Positions 19,928-30,034 of a stretch of 64,000 bases of DNA are shown here, one piece after another. The stretch is from Malassezia japonica. Taxonomy: Eukaryota; Basidiomycota; Malasseziomycetes; Malasseziales; Malasseziaceae. The translations under genes and the position numbers were made by a program. The stretch covers positions 744,001-808,000 of the forward strand of contig NC_083373.1 in the NCBI RefSeq assembly GCF_029542785.1, read 5' to 3'. Each line of letters opens with the position of its first letter. Within the stretch, counting starts at the first letter, position 1. A model generated the notes under the pieces. The model worked only from the letters and a program-made list of their open reading frames with translations, was not told the origin of the DNA and made no database searches.

Positions 19928-20837
19928 ATGACGGAATCGTACGCGGCCGTGCAGCACCAGGCCCTGAACGAGCGGCCGGGGGCAGAGTGGCTCAACATGG
20001 GGGACTGGCGAGCGACGCGCCAGTTTTCGGATGCGTGCGAGGGTACGTCCATGGGCTAATGCAGCGCTCGCGCGGAGGCTGCATGACGCAGCACACATAC
20101 CTAGCGGCGCACGGATCCTCGACGTGGGACATGGCGCAGGCGACTCGCTGCTGGTGCTAAGAGAAAGAGGGCCAGACGTACTGCATGGCGTAACGTCGAT
20201 GCATGCGCATGCACGCCGTGCACAGGATCGGCTAGGCAGCCAAGGCACGGTATGGTGCGCCGATGCTAGTACCTGGCTCCAAGGGGAGGAGGGCAAACGC
20301 ATGGCCGAGAACGGCAGCTCGCTGCCCTCGTACGACACGATTCTCGCACTCGACTGTGCGTACCACTTTCCCAGCCGCCCCGCCTTTTTCAAAAGTGCAT
20401 ACGCGCGCCTTGCTCCAGGCGGGACGCTGGCGTTGGTCGACCTGGTCAGTGCGTGGCCGTACCCCAACGCGGCGCAGTGCACGCCGTCGTCGCTCGCTCC
20501 GCCGACCCATGCGCCGGCACTTTGGAAACGAGCTATGCACCGCATTACGTGTGCCCTAAGCGGCACGCCGCCTGGCTCTTTTATCCCACTTGATACCTAT
20601 GCGCAACAGCTGCACGACGCAGGATTCGAGCACGTCGACATGGCCGACATTTCCGACGCTGTCTTTCCCGGCTTTTCTACGTTTCTCAAGCGCCTCGGAA
20701 CCGATGCCGAATGGCGCGGCGGACGCCTCGAGCTGCGTGGCCTCCGTGTGTTCGGCAGCGTCGTCGGCCAATGGGCATCCGGCGGCGACGTGGGCATGGT
20801 CCGATGTGCCCTTATTACGGCCAAGAAACCTTATTGA
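19928..20837 (+). CDS. SAM-dependent class I methyltransferase
   Basis: Two exons (19928-20042, 20065-20837) around a 22-nt intron give 295 residues. Motif I is 'ILDVGHGAGD'; an acidic 'DTILALDCAYHF' segment marks motif II/post-I, and 'LAPGGTLALVDL' is motif III, the pattern of ubiE/Erg6-like small-molecule methyltransferases. The substrate is not evident. Exon 1 supplies the conserved 'EWLNMGDW' lead-in, which supports the intron call. The CDS overlaps the 3' end of the convergent lipid kinase by seven bases. Confidence 0.8.
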
Positions 20838-21976
20838 TAAACAGATACCCCGCACTGTCCGTCCGCAGTGACATGCGTCGAGGATGCGTCGATCACTGTG
20901 CCGTCGATGCACGTCGTGCCGGCCTTGGCATCCGATGCACCCGGGCGCCAATAGTAACCGGCTGCGCGGAAGTACTCAACGACCGGCGCGCCGTCGCCGC
21001 TAGGCTGTACAGACCCGTCCTTGGCATAGACAAAATCAACGTGCGCCCCGTCTTTGTACATGCCTTGGAACATGACTTGCGCAAGCGGACCGCTCGCAAA
21101 CTGCTCGCGCTCTCCCTGGGTAATCTCGTCGTGCCGCAGCGCAGGGCTGCGCCGCGGTCGGACGACAATCACGTCGAGCTGTTCGCTTCCCCGCTGGAGC
21201 TCGGTGGAGTAGTGGGCGCTCGCAAAGGGCGCCGGGACAAACTGCGGCTCCAGACGATCGACAGTCATGGCGTTCATATAAACAAATGGGCCGTCGACCA
21301 CGACGCCGTCCATATCGGCCTCGGCCAGCTCCTCGAACGACTTGGTATGGGGATCGTACAGCTGCACGCCGCTTTTTCCGGGGTACAGGACGAGCTCGGC
21401 GTCGCTCCAGACGGTCATGTTTTGCTCTGCCGCAATCTTGAATCGCTCAATGCCTGGGTGCGAGGCACGCAGCGCTTCCGAGTCGCGCAAGATGGCTGCA
21501 TGCAGCGCCTGCGACGCAACGACACACGCAAAGTGCTTTGGCTCGCCGGGAACAGCGACCTGCATCACGGTCAGAGCACTTGGCGCCTTCTTGTCCACAA
21601 AGGCTTGCAGCGAGTGCAGCTCCCAGCCGTCCTTTTCCATGTCCGGCGAAAAGAGCGAGGCATACAGCGCATTCGCCGTGCCGGTCGGTACGAGCACCAG
21701 CGACACGGACCGAGTAAGCGGAAATCCACACTCGTCCGCCATGCCGTCCAGCAGCTCGTGCGCCGTGCCGTCGCCGCCCAGCACGACCACGGTCAGCGCC
21801 CCCGACCCGCTCTCGTACACATTGCGGCCGACACGCCGCGCACCGTTCTCCGCCTCGGTCGCATGGTAGGTAGCCTGGACATTGTTCGTTTCGAGCGCGG
21901 GGCGCACAGACGTGTCCAAGACACGCTGCGCCTCGCCGCCGCCCGCCGTGAGATTGTACACCACAGCCACCTGCAT
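20831..21976 (-). CDS. Diacylglycerol/sphingoid-base kinase family protein
   Basis: 381 residues, intronless. The catalytic DAGK fold is shown by 'YNLTAGGG' at the N-terminus, the nucleotide loop GGDGT at residues 67-71, and 'PTGTANAL' near 97. The family phosphorylates diacylglycerol, ceramide or long-chain bases; the chain lacks the long N-terminal region of yeast Lcb4/5, so the lipid substrate is uncertain. The C-terminal beta-sandwich half carries 'DGAHVDFVYAKDG'. It is divergent from the CUE gene (60 bp between starts) and convergent with, and overlapping, the methyltransferase. Confidence 0.82.
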   Translation of the reverse strand: MQVAVVYNLTAGGGEAQRVLDTSVRPALETNNVQATYHATEAENGARRVGRNVYESGSGALTVVVLGGDGTAHELLDGMADECGFPLTRSVSLVLVPTGTANALYASLFSPDMEKDGWELHSLQAFVDKKAPSALTVMQVAVPGEPKHFACVVASQALHAAILRDSEALRASHPGIERFKIAAEQNMTVWSDAELVLYPGKSGVQLYDPHTKSFEELAEADMDGVVVDGPFVYMNAMTVDRLEPQFVPAPFASAHYSTELQRGSEQLDVIVVRPRRSPALRHDEITQGEREQFASGPLAQVMFQGMYKDGAHVDFVYAKDGSVQPSGDGAPVVEYFRAAGYYWRPGASDAKAGTTCIDGTVIDASSTHVTADGQCGVSVYQ

Positions 21977-22036
21977 GGCGAACGCACAGGCCGGTTCTTA
22001 GTCAGCAGCGGGGCCAGGCACGTAGGGCTGACGGCC

Positions 22037-23654
22037 ATGTCGACGGATCCGCGGCTGGTTGACCTGCGCGACTTGAGCGACGCGCTCGAAGAGAGCCACG
22101 GAAATGCACCGGGACCCGATGCGATTCCGGCGGTCCCCAATGCAGAGAAAAAGGAGCAGTACGCATCGCAGGTCGAGCAGCTACAGAGCATGTTTCCCGA
22201 TACGGACAAGCATGTCTTGGCAGACATCCTCGCCAAGCATCGCGGCAATGTCGAGTCCGCAATGCCGGCGGTGCTCCAGGTGAGCGACCCCGAGTACAAG
22301 CCCAGTGCCGATGAGCAGGCGGTCCAGAACGACGCGCGCTTTGCGCAGCAGCTCGCCATGGAGGGCCAGGGCCCGTTTCCGGTCGCGCATGCCTGGCCTG
22401 CACGGCAGCAGACTTGGGACCCGTCGCAGCTGCGCTATAGTCCCCGTGTTGTGCGGCCGCGCGGCGAGCGCCAGCCTGCAGGGCAGGCGCCGCAACAGCC
22501 GGCTCCGCACTGGACAGGGCAGTACCGGCCCCGCGATCCTGCCTATGTTCCCCCGCATGGACATGGCACAAACGGCGCACCTGTTTATGGCGATAGTTTC
22601 CAAGACGAGCTCATTGCCGACGGGAAAAAGCTCCAGGCGGACTTGACGCGTTTTACCGAAAGTACGTGGCACGACTCACCCAGATGGCATTGCCAAGATG
22701 AGCTCGACCTTTATGAACCTGCGCCAAAAGGCCGAGCAGGCGATGCGCAACCTGCCGCAAGATAGCCCGTTCCGCTTGCGGCGCGAGAATATGATGCACG
22801 ACGGCGCCCGCCACGACTGGGAAGCGAATCACCACACACTCGGCCACCGGTACGACCAGGACCCGGAGCCGGTGCGCGACGGCGAGCTGGACCGCCTTGC
22901 GAGCGAGCCGCCGGCGGTGCCGAGCAAGGACGTACCGCGCCCAAGCAAGCCTGCGCAAAAAGGGCCGCTTTGGGGGCAGCGGTACGCTAAGCAGGCGCCG
23001 GCCACGGGCATAAGCCACAACTCGGCGAATGCCAAGCTGTCGACCTGGGCAGACGTCGGCCGCGAGGACGACGATCCGAGCGGCGGCGTGTCCAAGGCGG
23101 ACAAGGCCAAGGCCGATGCCGAGAAGCAGATCAAGGAGCAGGCCGAGGGGGTGAACAGTAAGCGTGACACTGCGGAGGACACGGAAAAGGACACGAGTGT
23201 ACAGGACTCGAAAGCAAAGGAGGCCACACCACCAGAACAAACCAAGGATAGCAAGACTACGGAAGATCATGCCGAGGGCAAGGCGAGCGGGGCCAAGGAG
23301 GAAGGCACCGAGGCCAAGGCGGCCAAGGAGGCCAGCGACAAGAAGGCCAAGGTGCCGGAGACCAAGGCGGCTGACGGCAAGAAAGCCAAGGGCGGCATTT
23401 CCAAGGCGGCCAAGACCGGCAATGGCAAGGAAAACGAAGCGAAGTCCACGTTTAAAGAGGACGCCAAGACGGACGACAAGGTCGAGTCAAAAGAGACCGA
23501 CGCGGACACCAAGCCCGAGACGACCAAGAGCACCGACACGAGTGCCAAGACCCCAGTCTCGTCCGCCGCCGCGCCTGCCGACCAAGCGCCAAGTGCGCTT
23601 GATGCCGACGACGACGAAGAATATGTCCATAATCCATTCAACGACGAGGACTAG
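22037..23654 (+). CDS. CUE-domain ubiquitin-binding protein (Cue5-like)
   Basis: Two exons (22037-22661, 22684-23654) around a 22-nt intron give 531 residues. A CUE domain at about 37-85 has the hallmark 'MFP' motif and a following Leu-rich helix; it binds ubiquitin. After a Pro/Gln-rich region comes a conserved stretch 'DELIADGKKLQADLTRF' that continues across the intron. The C-terminal 180 residues are a Lys/Glu/Asp/Thr-rich disordered tail. A 'TWADVG' segment could serve as an Atg8-interacting W-x-x-V motif, as expected for a Cue5-type aggrephagy receptor; this is inference. The end is 34 bp from the convergent Zn2Cys6 gene. Confidence 0.82.
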
Positions 23655-23688
23655 CCATAGACCAATTCATCCAATCCATTCCTGTTCA

Positions 23689-26310
23689 CTACGGCGTATC
23701 TGTCTTTGGTGTACCCATCATTCCCTCCCACGGCATCATGTTCGGCTGGGTCATGCCATTCGATGAGAACCCTTGTGGTGGCATTGGCACATACGCCGAG
23801 TCGAAGCTCGAGCTGCTCTGCATCATCGGAAAGAGGGATGCGGGGTCCGTCGGCATGTACCCCGGCGTCGTCCCGGACGGATAGGAGAACCCGCCCTGCC
23901 ACACGTTGGGTTGCATAAGGAAGTCTGTATCGTACATTGCCAAGCGCTGGTCGAACGTCGCAGCAGCACTGCTCGGGTCCAGGTCAGACATCAGGTCGCT
24001 GCCCGGCTGTAAGAGGTTTAGGTTCATCTCGGCGCCCGTCGTCGGCGGGAAGTACGCGTCGTTTGTCTGCATTGGAGGCTGAGCAGCGCCAGTCTCCAGC
24101 GATGCGCCGTTGAAACTGCCCAGGTTAGTGAGAAAGGTTTGGGCAGATTCGAGATCGTCCCAGCTCTGGGAGCGCTCCGGCGTCGAGTTGGCCACCGAGT
24201 TGTCCTGCGACGCCTGTGCCTGGGCCCTGGCACTGGCTCGCTGGGCCCGGCGCTTGGCCGCATCACGATTGTGCTCTTCCGCCCTGGAAAGGAACATTTG
24301 CACAATCTTGATCTCGCGGCGACTGCACAGGTCCGTGCGCATCTTGTTCTGCTCGATAAATTGCTCCAGGAACGCCTTGTTTGCCTCGCGCTCTTTGGGA
24401 TCGCGCTCCAGGAGAAGCATGATGCCGTACATGAGCACCGTGTTAAACAGGCGATAGAGCCCGCCCAGCTGGTAGCACCGCGCACGTGTGTCCGGCGGCA
24501 CGACCTTGTCGAATTCATCGCGGACGTAGCGGTCGTTCCGTGCGGTGTCAAACGCAATCTCGCGCGAGCGCGAGTATTTGGAGTTGGTGCGCAGCACATA
24601 GGGCCGGTGCAACGTAATGCGTGCAAAGTTCAGCTCGACGTTAATTAGGTAGCGGTGGAAGTGCACCACCGGCGACTTCTCGTCCTTGCTGTGATCCGCG
24701 CCGGGCTGCGTCGCAAGGCGATAGATCGGAGGGAGCTTTGTAATGAGATCACTCAGCTGTGCGTCCATACGCATCACGTCGTCGTGGCGCACGGGGTGGC
24801 GCAGGTCTTGGTACATTTCGCTAATCTTGCCCATCAGGCGCCCCAGCTCGTGGCGGACGGCGATAAACAGGAACGAAGTCGGGAGCGGACCCTGCTCGAG
24901 GCCGGTCGGCGGCTGCGCCGGCTTGGTCGCATCCAGCTGCTCGAGTGGTACATCCGACGGGGGAAGCGTGTCGCAGTGCGCATCAAAGATGGCAGACGGG
25001 CGGCTGACCAGAATCGAAATCACCTTGTCCCAGTGGTAGAGCACGGACCAGAGCCGCCGCCGGCGCTCGGTCGTGACGGCATCCAGACCGAGCTTGCCTC
25101 CGTCGCGGTGCAGGCCCATGCTCTGTGCGCCACGCACTGCAGCGCCAATGTACATCCACACCTTGGACGTGCGGCGGAACATGATACAAAACTTGCTCGC
25201 CAGCAGGTTCGCAGCCACCAAATCAATGTGATCGCCACGGATAAACGAGCCCACCTCGATGCACTGGCGTCCTGCGTGGAAAAAGTGCAGCGCCTGGTCC
25301 ACAGCCTCTTTGTCGGTGCACTCGGACGTGGGAAGCATGAGACTCGCGTGGGCGAGGAACATGAAGAGCGACGCAAGGAACGGAATATGACGTGCTCCAT
25401 CCCCTTGGTTCTGCGTGCTGGGATCGCCAAACCGGAAGTTCATCAGCTCGTCGTATACCAGCCGGAAGGTCTGCTCATGCACCGGCACCACAATATCGTT
25501 GAGCTCTCGGAAGAAGTTCGCGACGAGCTTGTCGCACTTCTCTTTCGGCGGGATGAGGTCCATCAGTACTTGGACGACATTCGGCGCAGCGCCACCCTCG
25601 GCAATCAGCGTCGCGATGCGCGCCGAGGCAGGCGACCGGGGAATCGAGCTCTGGACCTCGAGACACTCTCCGTCCACTTCGGCACATACAGCACGCTGCG
25701 ACATGGAAGGCAGCGCCAGCTCGCCAAACCAGCTCGTGCCGTCGTTCGACAGCGAGGTCGCGGCCGGCGGCTTTGCGTCTTCACCGGCTCCCCGCTCCTC
25801 GAGGCGGACCAGCTCGCCACGCTCCATACCGTACATCGCCGCAGGGTCGCGTGCGCTCCGCGCAAATGGCATGGGCTTCATTGAAGTAGCATCGCGGTCG
25901 GGCGACACACTCCTGTCCCGCTCGCCGTCGCTATAGTCCACCTTGGCGAGCTTCAACTCCAGATTTTTATGGTCCGAGGCCAGGCCTTGAACAAGCACTT
26001 CTAAGCGGCGCACGCGCTCGTGCAGGTTTCCAAATTGGTCACCCTCGCCATAGGGATGACATAGCTCACCCAAGCCCCGCTCAACGCATGGCTGGCACGG
26101 AATTTTGCGGTCACACTGTGTAAGAAAGTAGGCGTACCTTGTGTTTCCGTCTGTGACACTCGGCACACGAATAATGCACGCGCTTGCGTTAGCATGGATA
26201 CCTACCTGTCTCTTTTTCTTCGGGGCGTCATTCAGCGCGGCAGACACAACGTCTGCAACGCTAGTATTCGCCGAGGCGCCCGACCGATCCGGCGTACCTT
26301 GGCCACTCAT
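23689..26310 (-). CDS. Zn2Cys6 fungal transcription factor
   Basis: Three exons (26206-26310, 26138-26182, 23689-26115) with introns of 23 nt (26183-26205) and 22 nt (26116-26137) give 858 residues. Splicing creates a complete binuclear cluster: 'CAECHRRKHK' from the 15-codon middle exon joined to 'CDRKIPCQPC', then a Cys eight residues on, followed by a heptad region. The middle of the protein carries the fungal-specific TF domain (PF04082-type, with 'SKVWMYIGAAVRGAQSMGLH'), and the C-terminus is Gln/Met/Pro-rich and may activate transcription. Retaining both introns leaves the frame open but removes the first two cluster Cys. The start at 26310 is the first ATG; the frame upstream opens only with GTG. 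Regulon unknown. Confidence 0.9.
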   Translation of the reverse strand: MSGQGTPDRSGASANTSVADVVSAALNDAPKKKRQVGIHANASACIIRVPSVTDGNTRYAYFLTQCDRKIPCQPCVERGLGELCHPYGEGDQFGNLHERVRRLEVLVQGLASDHKNLELKLAKVDYSDGERDRSVSPDRDATSMKPMPFARSARDPAAMYGMERGELVRLEERGAGEDAKPPAATSLSNDGTSWFGELALPSMSQRAVCAEVDGECLEVQSSIPRSPASARIATLIAEGGAAPNVVQVLMDLIPPKEKCDKLVANFFRELNDIVVPVHEQTFRLVYDELMNFRFGDPSTQNQGDGARHIPFLASLFMFLAHASLMLPTSECTDKEAVDQALHFFHAGRQCIEVGSFIRGDHIDLVAANLLASKFCIMFRRTSKVWMYIGAAVRGAQSMGLHRDGGKLGLDAVTTERRRRLWSVLYHWDKVISILVSRPSAIFDAHCDTLPPSDVPLEQLDATKPAQPPTGLEQGPLPTSFLFIAVRHELGRLMGKISEMYQDLRHPVRHDDVMRMDAQLSDLITKLPPIYRLATQPGADHSKDEKSPVVHFHRYLINVELNFARITLHRPYVLRTNSKYSRSREIAFDTARNDRYVRDEFDKVVPPDTRARCYQLGGLYRLFNTVLMYGIMLLLERDPKEREANKAFLEQFIEQNKMRTDLCSRREIKIVQMFLSRAEEHNRDAAKRRAQRASARAQAQASQDNSVANSTPERSQSWDDLESAQTFLTNLGSFNGASLETGAAQPPMQTNDAYFPPTTGAEMNLNLLQPGSDLMSDLDPSSAAATFDQRLAMYDTDFLMQPNVWQGGFSYPSGTTPGYMPTDPASLFPMMQSSSSFDSAYVPMPPQGFSSNGMTQPNMMPWEGMMGTPKTDTP

Positions 26311-26340
26311 CGTACCTATTAGCCAGGGCACGGATCAACC

Positions 26341-26346
26341 CACGTG
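26341..26346. promoter_or_regulatory. CACGTG element between divergent genes
   Basis: A CACGTG hexamer lies inside the 58-bp gap between the start codons of the Zn2Cys6 gene and the probable Mediator gene. It could serve either direction; the bound factor is not known. Confidence 0.3.
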
Positions 26347-26368
26347 GCTTTCTTAACCCCGAGCCGAG

Positions 26369-28339
26369 ATGCCTCCTGGGGAGGGGGCAGGTGCGCCGGC
26401 GTCTGCGTACGAGCTCGTGGCGCAGCTGCGTGCGCAGCTGGGCGCACTGCGCTCAAGTATAGGCAGCACAGATTCCGAGGCGCATACTCTGTCGCAGCCG
26501 ACAGCGCGCCACCTGGGGCTGTACCCCGTCGAAAAAGCGCAAGAACGTGCGCAGGCCCCCCTGTCGCCCGAGTCGTGGTCCGACGCGATGGACGTGCTCG
26601 GCGCGTCAGTGCGGGCGATGCGCGAGAGTGTGCAGGCCATGCCGGCAAGTGAAAATGGGCCGGCGAGCGTGCACGAGCTTGGCGCACAGGCCATCGAGCT
26701 CGTGGGCGCCTCGATGGGCATCCAGCAGTCGACCGCGCTCGCGGCGCGCCCGGGCGCGGTGCATACCCTTCCAGAAAGCCTGTATAAAGGCGCGCTACGG
26801 GGCGACGCGTGTGCTGACCGCGCCGCCGCACTCGGGCTGCTCGACGGGCTCTGTGCAGCTATTTCGCCCGCGGCCACTGAACTGCAGCTCGAGTGTTTCC
26901 AGGAGCGCGTCGACGAGGGGACCGAGCGCACGCATACCTTTACTAGTGGCGGCCGCATTATTGTGCTAGACATTGAGCTTGGCCTTCAGAGCGGAGCGCT
27001 CGTGCCGCACGTCGAGCTCAAGCTCTCGTACGCACACGCCGATGGCCATGCGCACAGCGAGGGCGCATCCGACTCGCGCCTGCCGCGCATGATGCAAAAC
27101 GTCCTTCAGCAGCTTACCAATGTGCTATTTGGCGTGCCGGTCGACCGCGCGGTGTTCCGCGCGTGTCCTGCCGAGGCAGCACAGCCTACGCAGTATACCG
27201 ATGCGCTGCGGCTCTGGCAAGGGTTCGTCGCGCACCTCGCGACGCTTGCGTACATTGACGAGCTCTGTGCAAGTCTGCATACAGAGCCGAAGCGGCCTGT
27301 CGACCTTTTTGCGCAGCTCGACGAGCTCGGCACAGCGGCCGAGCAATTGTGCCTCGCACAGGCTGCGAGGCTCGGTGTAAGCGGCCTGCACAGCGATGCA
27401 CTGGCGATGCTCGCGGATACGCATCCTGACACTGCTGCGACACTCGTGCGCTGTGCGCAAGGCATTGCGTGGCACCATGTCGTTTCACCCTACCTCACGC
27501 TCCACTATGCCTCGCCCGTACTGGCGAGCCGCGGAGCGTACACGGCGACGGTGCGCATTGCACCGAGCGCCGTTCCGTCCGGTGCCGCGAATGCACGCGC
27601 GCCGGCGCATACTCCCCCTGAGCTCGTCGCAGCGATCGAAAAAGGCGTACAAAGCAGCGGTCCTGTCCTGGCTGTTGCGCCGCTCTGGACGCCGAGCGGG
27701 AGTGAAAAGCCGGTTCAGCGCCCGGTCACGTACGTCGCGCTGCTTAATCCCCCCGTGCTGGTGCCGCAGCGCGTCGCCCAAGGTGTGTGCCACGCCTGCG
27801 GCTTATCGGGGCGCCCATGGGCCAGTGCGCCGGCCGACCGGGCCGGCGAGACGTACCTCGCACGCTTCCTCGGCGCGGCGCGCGGCGCATTCCGCGCGTC
27901 GGCTACCGACGAGTTTGCGCAGGAAACGCGCGCGATTTCGAGCCTGCCGTTTGCCTGTCTCGCGCAGCTGTACGATGCGCTTGCGCTGCTGCGCGACTAT
28001 GCGCGCTTCGGCGAGCTGCTTTCCAACGCGGCATCATCATCGTGCGCCATCCCCGTCACGGTCGACCTCGAGGCCGCGCCGGCACCCGGGCGCTCAGTGC
28101 TGCGCATGACATTTGCCGTGCCGACGCACGGAGCCATGGCCAACCTTGCGCTGCGCACGACTGCTGACCAGGCCAGCGGCTACGAGGTTGAGGCGCACGT
28201 CGTGCCGCTGAACGGCGGCGAAGCACGCACGCTCCTATGTACTGATCCCCAGAGCGTCCAGTGGGCCGACACACTTGCTCGTACTGCACAGCTCGCCGCG
28301 CTCGTCGATACGGCGCATGCGTGGGCGTGCGCAGCCTGA
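26369..28339 (+). CDS. Probable Mediator subunit 1-like protein
   Basis: 656 residues, intronless, Ala-rich and mostly helical. The central part ('SGGRIIVLDIELGL' then 'HVELKLSYA') resembles the Med1 N-terminal domain of fungal Mediator, and the C-terminal half has scattered beta-rich segments. This is the only family hint I can give from memory. A profile search against Med1 (PF10744) would settle it. It is convergent with COX12 (77 bp between stops) and divergent from the Zn2Cys6 gene. Confidence 0.5.
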   Translation: MPPGEGAGAPASAYELVAQLRAQLGALRSSIGSTDSEAHTLSQPTARHLGLYPVEKAQERAQAPLSPESWSDAMDVLGASVRAMRESVQAMPASENGPASVHELGAQAIELVGASMGIQQSTALAARPGAVHTLPESLYKGALRGDACADRAAALGLLDGLCAAISPAATELQLECFQERVDEGTERTHTFTSGGRIIVLDIELGLQSGALVPHVELKLSYAHADGHAHSEGASDSRLPRMMQNVLQQLTNVLFGVPVDRAVFRACPAEAAQPTQYTDALRLWQGFVAHLATLAYIDELCASLHTEPKRPVDLFAQLDELGTAAEQLCLAQAARLGVSGLHSDALAMLADTHPDTAATLVRCAQGIAWHHVVSPYLTLHYASPVLASRGAYTATVRIAPSAVPSGAANARAPAHTPPELVAAIEKGVQSSGPVLAVAPLWTPSGSEKPVQRPVTYVALLNPPVLVPQRVAQGVCHACGLSGRPWASAPADRAGETYLARFLGAARGAFRASATDEFAQETRAISSLPFACLAQLYDALALLRDYARFGELLSNAASSSCAIPVTVDLEAAPAPGRSVLRMTFAVPTHGAMANLALRTTADQASGYEVEAHVVPLNGGEARTLLCTDPQSVQWADTLARTAQLAALVDTAHAWACAA

Positions 28340-28416
28340 GCTACATAGAGAATAGCGTTTCCCGGAGTGGTGACGCCCATTGCTTTGGCGCTGCCGTGCT
28401 ATTTAGCAGGGCATGC

Positions 28417-28786
28417 TTAACCCTCGAGGTTGGCAGGGAACGCGTCGTTCTCACGCAGCTCGTTCCACTTGGCAATCTGTGTGAGCCAAGAAAACCTACC
28501 CATTCGTTGGGGCACAGCGAGTTGTAGTTGTTGAAAAAGAGCTTGCAAGGCTCGTAGTCCTCACCCTTCTTGTTGATGCACCGGTAGTAGTCCGCGTAGC
28601 TGAGTCAGTTGCTTCCGAACGTACTTCTGCCAGCTGCGTCGAGTGTTAGTCCTGCGGGCGAAAAGGTCAGTGAACGTACCAGTGGCGGGTCTGGTTCTGT
28701 CGGTCAGCTACTCATCACCACCAACGTACCTGGTTGGGGAAACGCGAGTCGAACTCGGCCGTCTTCAGCGTGATACTCTCGGGCAT
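28417..28786 (-). CDS. COX12: Cytochrome c oxidase subunit VIb (Cox12)
   Basis: Five tiny exons (28730-28786, 28680-28696, 28625-28633, 28500-28599, 28417-28476) with introns of 33, 46, 25 and 23 nt encode 80 residues; none is long enough to show as an ORF. The spliced protein matches Cox12 from end to end: 'FDSRFPNQNQTRHCWQNY', then 'YYRCINKKGEDYEPCK' and 'LCPNEWIAKW'. The four Cys of the twin C-x9-C / C-x10-C intermembrane-space fold are present, with the first Cys codon split by intron 2. Exon 3 is nine bases. It is divergent from PRP18 (130 bp between starts). Confidence 0.93.
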
Positions 28787-28916
28787 GCTGTCTCGTTTGC
28801 GTACAAAGCGAACCCTGCGGTGTAATAGGCTGGCGCCGGATGGGCCCGCTGCCGAGGAGGGTTCGGCCGAAAGAAACCGGCGCCGCTTCGCGCCGCGTGG
28901 CTCCGAGTGGAGGACG

Positions 28917-30017
28917 ATGGACGCGCTCAAGGCGCAGATCCAAGCGCGCAAGCGCCAGGCCGAGACGCCGAGCGATCCAGCGGCCAAGTACGTGCGCCGC
29001 GGCGACTTGGTTCGAAAAGAGGCCCCGGCGCCCGAGACGGCGCCGGAACCGCAGCCTGTACGCGCGCCGACACCTCCGCCCGCTCCGGCGAAGGACAAGG
29101 CGCCAGAAGCCAAAGAGGGTTTTTCCATCTCTAATGACGAGGCCGTGTTGCGTTTGCGCCAAAAGGGTGAGCCGATCCGACTTTTTGCCGAAACAGACAA
29201 GGAGCGCCGCCTGCGCCTGCGTGCGCTAGAGCTCATCGAAGTGCACAGCGGCGATCCGCACGGCCGCAACGACTTTGTCAAGGCGTTGCAGGGCGCTGAA
29301 AGCGACCTGACCCGCGAAAAGGTTCAGGGAAAGGCAAAGGATGAGGGCACGTCGAAGCCGGCGCCTCATATGCGCGAAGGAATCGGCATGGACTCTCTGT
29401 TGGACCTCGAGCTGATTCGCACTGACACTGCGCGCGTCTACCCCATTATCTACTATACCCTCAAAGGGCTCTACAACGAGTGGGGCGAGACGCTTGACAA
29501 GCGTCCCGGTACGTTTTTTTTTTCTTTTTTTCCTGACCACAGAGGATGTACGGCATAGCACCCAAGGGCGCATGGTCAGCGCGACCCACGTCCAGACCGG
29601 AGAGTACCTCAAGCCCCTGTTTAAAGGTCTGCGCCGCCGTGTACGTCGACCGACTGACCCAGCAAGTCGCACCCGATGTGCTCATGCGTATCGCCGAGAT
29701 CGTGCACTATATGCAGCAGCGCGAGTACCGCATGGCAAACGACTCGTATCTGCAGCTGTCCATCGGCAATGCGCCGTGGCCGATCGGTGTGACGGCCGTA
29801 GGGTGCGTGGCTTATCTGACCGCAGTATCCACGAGCGTTCCGGACAAGAAAAGTTGTATACAACCAACGTTGCTCATGGTATGTCATTACTAGTGTACAT
29901 CTAACGTAAGTGCTCAACGATGAGGTGAGCCGCAAGTATATCCAAAGCCTCAAGCGGCTCATGACTTTTGCGCAGACCAAGTACCCGCCTGAGGACGTCA
30001 GCAAGCTCATGGGGTAG
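28917..30017 (+). CDS. PRP18: Pre-mRNA splicing factor Prp18
   Basis: Five exons (28917-29508, 29543-29640, 29663-29802, 29826-29878, 29911-30017) with introns of 34, 22, 23 and 32 nt give 329 residues. Prp18 acts with Slu7 in the second step of splicing, at 3' splice-site choice. N-terminal coil, then the SFM-type segment '[18 protein letters not shown]', then the Prp18 helical bundle with the conserved loop '[16 protein letters not shown]' followed by 'GIHERS'. Intron 1 has a long poly-T tract before its branch site. The start ATG leads straight into '[12 protein letters not shown]'. It converges on the G-gamma gene with 17 bp between stops. Confidence 0.95.
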
Positions 30018-30034
30018 GCCATAGAGATACCACA

